From NCBI GenBank assembly GCA_947499775.1, contig CANMPY010000153.1, positions 1 through 5,505 of the forward strand: a stretch of 5,505 nt of DNA, in the 5' to 3' direction. Position numbers and translations under genes: made by a program. Position 1 is the first letter of the stretch. Each line of letters begins with the position of its first letter. This document shows, one piece after another, positions 1 to 5,505 of this stretch. A model generated the notes under the pieces. It was not told the origin of the DNA. It saw only the letters and a list, made by a program, of their open reading frames with translations, and did not search any database. This DNA comes from Bacteroidota bacterium (lineage in GTDB: Bacteria; Bacteroidota; Bacteroidia; NS11-12g; UBA9320).

Positions 1-819
1 CAATTGTAAGGTTTGTGTGTCAACAGGCAATTTTTCTTCATAAATTGAGAACCCAACATTCGATTTTATTGCCAAATGCTTTAGTTCAGAGGCTAATCCG
101 TTGCTAATATCTATCATCGAAGTAGGTACAATTTTTAATTCTGCTAACAATTCTAAAACATCCTTGCGGGCCTCAGGTTTTAATTGCCTCCCCACAATAT
201 AATCATATCCTTCCAAATCAGGTTGCATTTCGGGATTGGCAATGAACACACGTTTTTCTCTTTCCAAAATTTGATGACCCATGTAAGCTCCGCCCAAATC
301 TCCCGTTACACATAATAAATCATTTGGTTTGCATCCCGATCGTGTAACGTATTTGTTAGCAGATACTTCGCCAATTGCAGTAAGCGACAAAGCAAGTCCT
401 TGTTTTGACGTATTGGTGTCGCCCCCAATCAGCTCAACTTCATATTTTTCGCAAGCTGCATATATGCCTTCGTATAATTCTTCGAGAGCCTCTAAGGTGT
501 ATTTGCTCGATAATGCTATTGAAACTGTGATAAATTTAGGTGTGGCATTCATGGCATAGATGTCGCTTAAATTTGCCACTACAGCCTTATATCCCAAATG
601 CTTTAATGGGGTATATGCTATATCAAAGTTTATGTTTTCGGCCATAAAATTAGTGCTAATTACTTGCAACATATCTGGATTTGTTTTTATTAAAGCGGCA
701 TCATCACCTATACCTAAGATTAGATCGGGGTTTTTAGAAATGTAATTTTCAGTTAATTTTTTTATTAAATTAAATTCCCCATAAGAATCTAGCGACGTTT
801 TAGTTGAGTTTTCAAACAT
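1..819 (-). CDS. thiL: Thiamine-monophosphate kinase (ThiL), C-terminus beyond the window, with altered active-site motifs
   Basis: Cytosolic kinase of the PurM/ThiL fold; the family converts thiamine monophosphate plus ATP to thiamine diphosphate. The frame reads from ATG at 819 through 273 codons to the window edge without a stop. Full ThiL is about 330-350 residues, so the C-terminal part, including the usual SGGEDYEL region, lies outside. Recognisable motifs: GEF near residue 14, GIGDDAA at 36-42, KHLGYKAVVANLSDIYAMNA at 73-92, IGGDT at 131-135, TRSG at 159-162, VTGDLGGA at 171-178. The family TTD motif is STN here (55-57), the following EG-x-HF is ENINF (61-65), and the SDG motif is SNG (239-241). 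Those Asp residues belong to the Mg-ATP site in characterised ThiL, so activity is uncertain although the frame is intact. The start fits the usual MFE...GEF opening of Bacteroidota ThiL. No Shine-Dalgarno sequence precedes it; a promoter box ends 4 nt upstream. Confidence 0.92.
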   Translation of the reverse strand, partial: MFENSTKTSLDSYGEFNLIKKLTENYISKNPDLILGIGDDAALIKTNPDMLQVISTNFMAENINFDIAYTPLKHLGYKAVVANLSDIYAMNATPKFITVSIALSSKYTLEALEELYEGIYAACEKYEVELIGGDTNTSKQGLALSLTAIGEVSANKYVTRSGCKPNDLLCVTGDLGGAYMGHQILEREKRVFIANPEMQPDLEGYDYIVGRQLKPEARKDVLELLAELKIVPTSMIDISNGLASELKHLAIKSNVGFSIYEEKLPVDTQTLQL

Positions 820-925
820 GGTACAAAGTTAAGTTTCTAATTTGCCTTCATGCACAAGGAAATGATTTAATTTTATATGAAAAACAAATTACTTGTTTTA
901 TCTTTCAGAATTATTATTAGGCCAT
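820..925. other. Divergent intergenic region between thiL and comF
   Basis: AT-rich 106-bp spacer between two divergently read genes. It holds the thiL promoter box (824-831). For comF the best candidate is TATCTTTC at 899-906, one base off TAnnTTTG, with no convincing -33 partner. No inverted repeat or small ORF stands out. Confidence 0.6.
824..831 (-). promoter_or_regulatory. Putative Bacteroidota -7 promoter box (TAACTTTG) for thiL
   Basis: Read on the minus strand, 831-824 is TAACTTTG, an exact match to the Bacteroidota -7 consensus TAnnTTTG. A TTG that could serve as the -33 element lies at 857-855, 23 nt upstream, slightly more than usual. Only four bases (TACC) separate the box from the thiL ATG, so a transcript from here would be leaderless or nearly so, consistent with no ribosome binding site being visible. 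Confidence 0.5.
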
Positions 926-1612
926 ATGAATGTTTTTAAGGGCATATTGGATTTGATTTTTCCAGTAATATGCCTCAATTGTAGTAATGCCTTGGTTACA
1001 CATGAAGCCGTAATCTGTACATTTTGTGCCGTAAAATTACCTGTTACTAATTATCATACTCATCCTATTAATTCAATGTCAAAAGCGTTGTGGGGGCGTG
1101 TAAATATAGATTTTGCTACAGCATTTCTATATTTTAAAAAAGCCGGAATGACTCAGGAATTATTACATCAACTAAAATATAAAGGGCGAAAGGATATAGG
1201 AATTAATTTGGGTCAACGTTTTGGCAATCAGATAAAAGAGAATTATTTTATTAAGACAACTGATTTTTTAATGCCAGTTCCTTTGCATAAAACTAAAACA
1301 GCCTCAAGAGGGTATAATCAAAGTGAAGTAATATGCAAAGGGTTAAGCGAGGTATTAGACATACCAATTTGTAATTCGTTGTTGCGCATAGCTGACACTC
1401 AAACCCAAACAAAAAAACGAAGATTTGAGAGGTGGCTCAATGTATCTGAAAAATTCAGTATTGATAAACCGGAATATTTGGAAGGAAAGCAAATACTTTT
1501 AGTGGACGATGTTTTTACAACTGGAGCAACAATTGAGGCATGCTGCTTGGCATTCGACGGTATTAAAGATATTTCGATAGGTGTTGCTACACTAGCTATA
1601 GCAGCCCACTAG
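926..1612 (+). CDS. comF: ComF/ComFC family phosphoribosyltransferase-like protein
   Basis: Cytoplasmic protein of the ComF (ComFC/GntX) family, which in naturally competent bacteria is needed to handle incoming single-stranded DNA; its role in other bacteria is unclear. With the ATG at 926 it has 228 residues, normal for the family. An N-terminal zinc-ribbon-like unit has CLNC at 16-19 and CTFC at 31-34. WGRV near 60 and LLHQLKYKGRKDIG near 85-98 are typical of Bacteroidota ComF. The core holds PVPLHKTK followed by SRGYNQSE, then the PRPP-binding loop LLVDDVFTTGAT at about 191-202 with both acidic residues present. An in-frame TTG at 893 would add 11 residues, but ATG 926 places the start just before the conserved FP-x-x-C segment and is preferred. 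No strong ribosome binding site is visible, as is common in this phylum. The stop codon overlaps that of the convergent cargo gene. Confidence 0.92.
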   Translation: MNVFKGILDLIFPVICLNCSNALVTHEAVICTFCAVKLPVTNYHTHPINSMSKALWGRVNIDFATAFLYFKKAGMTQELLHQLKYKGRKDIGINLGQRFGNQIKENYFIKTTDFLMPVPLHKTKTASRGYNQSEVICKGLSEVLDIPICNSLLRIADTQTQTKKRRFERWLNVSEKFSIDKPEYLEGKQILLVDDVFTTGATIEACCLAFDGIKDISIGVATLAIAAH

Positions 1613-4059
1613 TTAATAATAAATTTAATTGGCGCAAACCCCTGAGCGTTTAGAAAATATAATCCTGTGGGGATCGTCTCGGTTAACAACGACAGCCTAC
1701 TTTCGGCTTCAATGGTTTTGGTAAGCATTACTTGGCCTAATGAATTAATAATCGTTATGGATATACTCGATTTTAAAGGATTGTTGATTGTTAAGTAATC
1801 CTGTACAGGGTTCGGATAACAACTCAATTTATTTAAAGGTAAGGGCTTATAGATTCCAACATTTTCTGAAACCAAATTTGTTGCAATATTGGTTAATATA
1901 GGCTCCTGAAAATCAAAATAAATATAGGCTTGATTTTGGAGTGTTAACCCAATAGGTAAATTAGAGGAGGGGGTTAAATTTAGAGTAAAGTTAATATAAC
2001 CCTGGCTTTCCTCATTATTGGTTGCGCTATCTGTTAAACGTATATTGTTAAATTTCCAAGCATATTTCGACTGCCATTTGCCGTTTGGAAGTCTCCAAAA
2101 AGTTGGCGCAGTTTCAATATCATGACTTGCATCTGTAATAGTTCCTAGAGGGCCAATGCTTAAATTTGGATCAAGCTCATCAGTAACAATAATGTTATAG
2201 GCAATGTCATTTCCCGTATTTTGAAACCTAATTTTATAATCTATTATTTTTTGTTCAGGTGCTATTAAGTAGTTTTGTTTGGTTTTTTTATCATTTGGAT
2301 CAATAGCGGCAACAATTTTTTGTTTTAATATTGATGCATTATTTGACGGATTTTCATCCTCTAAGTCGCCAATATTTATTTTGACATCAAATAATATCTC
2401 AGTTTCTAAAGGCAAAGTCATAAGAATTGTAGTTTTAGCTTTTATGCAGTATTTTTCGCTAGCATTGATAGCTTTAATAGTCCATTCGGCTGTGTTGTTT
2501 TGCCATGTCAAAGGCTGATCGCTAAATACCCAATTTGTTAGTCGCGCATCGGCCTTAAACGTTAATTTTCCAGATTCAATTTTTTGAGTTCCAGTATTAA
2601 CCACACATATATTATAGGTTTCTTCAAATCCTTGTCTTGCTCTCCATCCTGTATAATCACTAATTTGAGCAGCAGCATCTAAATGATTGCCCGAAGGTTT
2701 TAATCCAAAATCAATACCTGCTGTGGTTAATTGCGATGAAATGTTTGCCGGCTTGAGGGTCCCATTCGTTCCGCTACTTCCACAATTAGTGGCCTTCATA
2801 TACTTAGGTAGTATTAATTCGACAAAATGTGACTTTGGCGTATTGTCAATTGGGAAATAATATCGGCCATTGTAGTCAGTCATTATATAAATATTTTCAG
2901 GAGTCAACTGCATAACTACCCCCGAAATATTGTTTTCACCAAAATCTTGAATACAATTATCATTTATATCGTAAAACACTTTTCCAGCAATAATGGCATT
3001 TCCAAAATCTAAAATGCCTGTATGATTTAAGAGTAGTCCTTGGTAGGATATAAAATTACCCGAAATTAGAACTAAATTTTTACCATTGAGTTGAATATCA
3101 TTGCCTAAATAATCAAAATTAGGAACAGTCCATGTTGTGCCATCCCAAACCGCTAAACTTGCATTTTTATTAGTTTTTAAATTAATAAATTGACCTGCAG
3201 CCCAATATTTTTGATCTATTTGTCTGAAATCAGATATTGAATTTATTTTCCATTCCGATAATCCATTTGACATCTCGGCCCAAGTATTGTTTGTTTTTTG
3301 AATGCTGAAGGAAGCTTTGCCATCAAAATCAACTCCCGCTAATACAAGATTTTGCTGATAAGTGCCTATAGCAATATTTCCATTGATAAAAGGGGCGTTT
3401 TCTTGAGGGATAATAATCCAATTGCCGTTGTCGAGCTTAGCAAAATAACGACTTTCCTGATTAATTGTAAAATATCCAAATGCCCATACCGTATCTTTAC
3501 AATATTCAAAATCTGTAAAGTAATCGTTTGCGCTATTATTTGCCGAAAGGCCAGCATAAAGTTCACACGCGTTTTGTTTGATTTTTAAAATTGTAATGGA
3601 TTGGTTTGCTAAGGTAATTTTACCACACAGCAATAGCCCATCAGTAGTTTTCAAAAAGGTTAATTTATTTGCAGCTTTTACATTGTCGGTATTAATTACA
3701 TCCCATTTTTGTCCTGAGTTTTTAAGCAGGAGTAATTTTTCGTTGTATTTATTGGCTAAAGCTAAATAAATATCATTATTGAAGTAACATACAGCCTTAA
3801 CTTCAATTGATTGTGGTAGAGTAGATATGGTATTAAGAATAGTAACAGGAATTTCGGCGTATTGAATCCAAAAATTACCATCCCATTTATTAAGGATAAA
3901 TTTTTCATCCTCATTACTCATAATCCACATTTTATCGCCCTCTGAACAGCTTACATTTAAGGCATTTTTTTGACCTATACCCATAGGTAAAATTACTTGA
4001 GCCTTAGCTACATTTAAAAATACTAAACAAAGTATTATTAATTTCAGAATCGCTTTCAT
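1609..4059 (-). CDS. T9SS-secreted multidomain protein with propeller-like repeats and type A sorting domain
   Basis: 816-residue exported protein of unknown ligand or activity. Residues 1-20 are a signal peptide: Lys-containing start, hydrophobic stretch, AKA before Q21. A mature N-terminal Gln fits the Bacteroidetes 'Q-rule' for signal peptidase I substrates. Residues 38-352 form seven degenerate repeats of about 47 residues resembling propeller blades. Residues 357-453 resemble an SdrD/Cna-type B domain with an acidic DxNxNxxxDxGE loop (364-375), probably calcium-binding; C369 and C426 could form a disulfide. Residues 460-580 look Ig-like. Residues 585-725 match the DUF11-like/DUF7619 module of secreted Bacteroidota proteins (DPNDK, IRFQNTG, TDELDPNL, AYIYFDF). 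Residues 745-816 are the T9SS sorting tail (YPNPVQDYLTI, GLYFL, final IKFIIN). No catalytic motif is evident, so adhesion or binding is likelier than enzymatic activity. The start ATG overlaps the stop of the upstream barrel gene (ATGA). Confidence 0.9.
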   Translation of the reverse strand: MKAILKLIILCLVFLNVAKAQVILPMGIGQKNALNVSCSEGDKMWIMSNEDEKFILNKWDGNFWIQYAEIPVTILNTISTLPQSIEVKAVCYFNNDIYLALANKYNEKLLLLKNSGQKWDVINTDNVKAANKLTFLKTTDGLLLCGKITLANQSITILKIKQNACELYAGLSANNSANDYFTDFEYCKDTVWAFGYFTINQESRYFAKLDNGNWIIIPQENAPFINGNIAIGTYQQNLVLAGVDFDGKASFSIQKTNNTWAEMSNGLSEWKINSISDFRQIDQKYWAAGQFINLKTNKNASLAVWDGTTWTVPNFDYLGNDIQLNGKNLVLISGNFISYQGLLLNHTGILDFGNAIIAGKVFYDINDNCIQDFGENNISGVVMQLTPENIYIMTDYNGRYYFPIDNTPKSHFVELILPKYMKATNCGSSGTNGTLKPANISSQLTTAGIDFGLKPSGNHLDAAAQISDYTGWRARQGFEETYNICVVNTGTQKIESGKLTFKADARLTNWVFSDQPLTWQNNTAEWTIKAINASEKYCIKAKTTILMTLPLETEILFDVKINIGDLEDENPSNNASILKQKIVAAIDPNDKKTKQNYLIAPEQKIIDYKIRFQNTGNDIAYNIIVTDELDPNLSIGPLGTITDASHDIETAPTFWRLPNGKWQSKYAWKFNNIRLTDSATNNEESQGYINFTLNLTPSSNLPIGLTLQNQAYIYFDFQEPILTNIATNLVSENVGIYKPLPLNKLSCYPNPVQDYLTINNPLKSSISITIINSLGQVMLTKTIEAESRLSLLTETIPTGLYFLNAQGFAPIKFIIN
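1612..1827 (-). other. T9SS type A C-terminal sorting domain (part of the cargo gene)
   Basis: Codes for about residues 745-816 of the cargo. It has the family pattern: YPNP plus D and hydrophobic residues (YPNPVQDYLTI), a central INSLGQVML strand, L-x-x-x-IPTGLYFL, and a final Lys-hydrophobic strand (IKFIIN). Such tails direct proteins through the T9SS outer-membrane channel and are removed when the protein is attached to the surface or released. Confidence 0.88.
3004..3948 (-). repeat. Seven degenerate propeller-like protein repeats in the cargo head
   Basis: Residues 38-352 of the cargo protein show a recurring unit: a hydrophobic strand ending in a small residue or Gly, about a dozen residues, then a hydrophobic strand ending in an aromatic (WDGnfW type). 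The small/Gly landmark falls near residues 48, 100, 146, 195, 242, 289 and 334. The closing Trp is at 64, 119, 214, 260 and 310 (unit 3 lacks it, and unit 7 ends without that strand). WDG occurs in units 1 and 6. Seven units would suit a closed seven-bladed propeller. DNA identity between units is low, so this is an old repeat rather than a recent duplication. Confidence 0.55.
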
Positions 4060-5255
4060 TTTTGTTTCCCCCCTAGAATATAATTAATATTAATGTTAAC
4101 TCCATAATTATAAAAACGTGTTTTTACCGGGTAGTCTTTGACCTGTGCCGAGCCCAATTGGGTTGAATAGTTAGGTTCAACGGTAAAAATAAGATTATTA
4201 TTTGTTTTATAATATACTCCCGATGATATTGCTAGACCTTTATTCCATTTTTTGATAGAATTATTACTGTTTATGTCCTCTAAATTTAAATAAGTTGGAT
4301 TTATAATTTGCCCACCACTTTTTTGGAGATTCGATAAGCTTAATCCAATTTTTGATTCCAAGCCCCAATGTTTTGTAAAACCTATTCTATTGCCAATTGA
4401 CAATGGAATTGAAATATAGGTTAATGATGTGCCGCCATTTTGTTTTATATGTCTGTAATCTACTGGATTTAATGGAATGTAATAGGTAATTCCTTGGCCA
4501 ATTGTAACGTTAGGTGCTTCCGTAATGATAAAATCATAGTTATGGTATACGCTATAGGTAGAACTATAAATCCCTGATCGAATAAACCACTTTTTCCCAA
4601 TATTTAGTTGGGCATGTATCCCATTATTGAAACCTGATCCCAATGATGAGCTTTTAGCTATGTTTTGCAGATAAGATCTATTTAAAAAAGCAGATTTGTT
4701 ATTGGAAATAGCATCTAACCCCAATGATGGCGCAAAATTTAGCCCAAGTTCAAAGCTGAGTTTAGATTTTTTTGAATGCTTTTTAGGAATAGGGATTACG
4801 CCTTCTATTCTTTCTACTATAGGGGTAGGGTTTTCCCAGAAGTACAATATTTGTTTTGACTGGAGTAGAATATTATCGAACGCCAATTGAGAAGTTGAGT
4901 TTTCTTCTGTTTTGGCACTAATTGTATATTCTTTTCCTGCTAGGTAAGTATATTTTGAGGTATTTCTTTTGCCAATGGGTTGTTGATGTTTTGAGGTATT
5001 GGCTTCAGGATCGGCTGGATTCTCAGTTTTAATTATGGATTTAGCGGGAGCTGACTTTTGGGTTAGGTCTTTATTATTTGAGGTATTTAATAGAGAATAT
5101 AGACTTAAGCCACTTACAATTAATAAAGGCAATGCTGCCCACCACATCCAAATATAACGACGCTTCCTGTCTAATTTTTCTTCAATAGCAAACCAATCCG
5201 TCATCGGAATATCGACTTCAAAAGATAAAAATTTATCTTTTAATAAATCATCCAT
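4056..5255 (-). CDS. Probable anti-sigma factor: single-pass membrane protein with C-terminal outer-membrane-type beta-barrel
   Basis: From ATG 5255 the protein has 399 residues; a TTG at 5276 would give 406 and overlap the sigma stop (TTGA). ATG is preferred because MDDLLKDKF resembles how related proteins begin. Numbering below is from TTG. Residues 8-40 are a short acidic then basic cytoplasmic segment with DW-F-x-I-E-x-KL and RKRR. A hydrophobic helix rich in Trp and Leu spans 42-63, basic side inward. Residues 64-170 are a polar Asn/Thr/Ser/Lys linker. Residues 172-402 alternate hydrophobic and polar residues in about eight strands (starting with SFELGLNFAPS, ending NYGVNININYIL), like PorT/OMP_b-brl-type eight-stranded barrels. 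There is no cleavable signal peptide. The position right after an ECF sigma gene suggests an anti-sigma role; no recognised zinc anti-sigma motif is present, so this role is inferred from context and topology. It could also be an envelope protein without sigma binding. Confidence 0.8.
   Translation of the reverse strand: MDDLLKDKFLSFEVDIPMTDWFAIEEKLDRKRRYIWMWWAALPLLIVSGLSLYSLLNTSNNKDLTQKSAPAKSIIKTENPADPEANTSKHQQPIGKRNTSKYTYLAGKEYTISAKTEENSTSQLAFDNILLQSKQILYFWENPTPIVERIEGVIPIPKKHSKKSKLSFELGLNFAPSLGLDAISNNKSAFLNRSYLQNIAKSSSLGSGFNNGIHAQLNIGKKWFIRSGIYSSTYSVYHNYDFIITEAPNVTIGQGITYYIPLNPVDYRHIKQNGGTSLTYISIPLSIGNRIGFTKHWGLESKIGLSLSNLQKSGGQIINPTYLNLEDINSNNSIKKWNKGLAISSGVYYKTNNNLIFTVEPNYSTQLGSAQVKDYPVKTRFYNYGVNININYILGGKQK
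4068..4073 (-). promoter_or_regulatory. G6 run as possible ribosome binding site for the cargo gene
   Basis: On the coding strand six G residues lie 8 nt before the cargo ATG, inside the last codons of the barrel gene (Gly-Gly). In such an AT-rich region this is conspicuous. It is purine-rich and well placed to pair with the CCUCC at the 16S rRNA 3' end. Together with the ATGA overlap it suggests re-initiation or coupled translation. Confidence 0.35.
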
Positions 5256-5272
5256 ATTTTGATTTTCCGAAT

Positions 5273-5505
5273 TCAATTTAGTTTTTCTTTGTCTTTAATA
5301 ATGGATATAAGTAATTGACGCGCTCTGCTTAATCTGCTCTTTGATGAGCCTATTTGTATATTTAATGCGTCGGCTATTTGTTGATGAGAAAATCCATCAA
5401 TAGAGTACATATTAAGTACAAGGCTATATTTTGGTGGCAACTGAGTTATATATTCTAGTACTTTGGTAACAGGCAAATTTTTAATTGTATTTTCAGCTTG
5501 AATTT
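5273..5505 (-). CDS. ECF RNA polymerase sigma factor, C-terminal region 4 (N-terminus beyond the window)
   Basis: Only the last 77 or so residues are present; the frame stays open to the right edge, so the true start and region 2 lie outside. The visible part is sigma-70 region 4, which binds the -35-type promoter element. It shows ITQLPPKYSLVLNMYSIDG, then the helix-turn-helix GFSHQQIADALNIQIGSSKS and SRLSRARQLL, a very close match to the Bacteroidota ECF pattern (LPxxYxxVFxLY-x-x-x-GYSHxEIAxxLxIxxGTSKSxLxRAR). It ends in a Lys-rich tail. Its TGA stop is immediately followed by, or overlaps, the start of the barrel/anti-sigma gene, so the pair is almost certainly co-transcribed, with the T9SS cargo gene downstream. 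The promoter is outside the window. TTG at 5476 is not a credible start because it would leave a fragment without region 2. Confidence 0.92.
   Translation of the reverse strand, partial: IQAENTIKNLPVTKVLEYITQLPPKYSLVLNMYSIDGFSHQQIADALNIQIGSSKSRLSRARQLLISIIKDKEKLN

Noticed and set aside
357..364. A findings entry with these coordinates and blank text
   Set aside because: It carries no observation and should be ignored; the calcium-loop remark for cargo residues 364-375 is in the cargo CDS entry.
329..745. Two plus-strand open frames (329-559 and 560-745)
   Set aside because: They lie antisense to thiL, whose motifs are clear in the minus frame; their translations show no recognisable features.
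899..906. TATCTTTC as the comF promoter
   Set aside because: One mismatch to TAnnTTTG and no convincing -33 element at the proper distance; kept only as a weak candidate in the intergenic entry.
893..925. TTG start at 893 for comF
   Set aside because: It adds 11 poorly conserved residues; the ATG at 926 matches the usual family N-terminus. The extension also overlaps the only plausible promoter box (899-906).
1639..1672. CCCC...GGGG pair as a terminator for the convergent genes
   Set aside because: Only four pairs with a 26-base loop and no U tract; it lies within the cargo coding region.
2279..3769. Several short open frames within the cargo gene on both strands (2279-2518, 3352-3588, 3366-3566, 3578-3769)
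   Set aside because: All are shadows of the long cargo frame, which carries a signal peptide, domains and sorting tail.
4696..4890. Plus-strand open frame inside the barrel gene
   Set aside because: Antisense to the start of the barrel domain; no start signal or recognisable motif.

Overview
The window looks like the chromosome of an AT-rich member of the Bacteroidota. Three things point there: a secreted protein with a type IX secretion system (T9SS) type A C-terminal sorting domain, an ECF sigma factor followed by a membrane-anchored beta-barrel partner, and a TAnnTTTG-type promoter box in front of thiL. No RNA gene, insertion sequence, CRISPR array or clear intrinsic terminator was seen, and no gene-free stretch exceeds about 110 bases.

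Layout. (1) Positions 1-819, minus strand: thiL, thiamine-monophosphate kinase, cut off at its C-terminus by the window edge. It is clearly homologous to ThiL but has Asn where the family has conserved acidic residues in two motifs. (2) Positions 820-925: a 106-bp divergent intergenic region with a near-consensus Bacteroidota promoter for thiL. (3) Positions 926-1612, plus strand: a ComF/ComFC-type phosphoribosyltransferase with a zinc-ribbon-like N-terminus. (4) Positions 1609-5505, minus strand: a tightly packed three-gene unit read from right to left. It holds an ECF sigma factor (only its C-terminal region 4 is in the window), a single-pass membrane protein with a short cytoplasmic N-terminus and a C-terminal eight-stranded beta-barrel (probable anti-sigma factor), and an 816-residue T9SS cargo protein. 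The cargo has a seven-unit propeller-like head, an SdrD-like B domain, Ig-like/DUF11-like domains and a sorting tail.

How the genes may work together. The sigma factor, barrel protein and cargo have stop-start distances that imply co-transcription and translational coupling. ATGA joins barrel to cargo. The sigma-barrel junction is either a TTGA overlap or a 17-bp gap, depending on the barrel start. My inference is that the barrel protein holds the sigma factor at the inner membrane and that its barrel domain senses an envelope or surface state, perhaps involving the co-encoded cargo. This is the most interesting part of the window. ThiL and ComF are housekeeping genes with no visible link to that unit, although the comF and cargo genes converge and share a CTAG that holds both stop codons.
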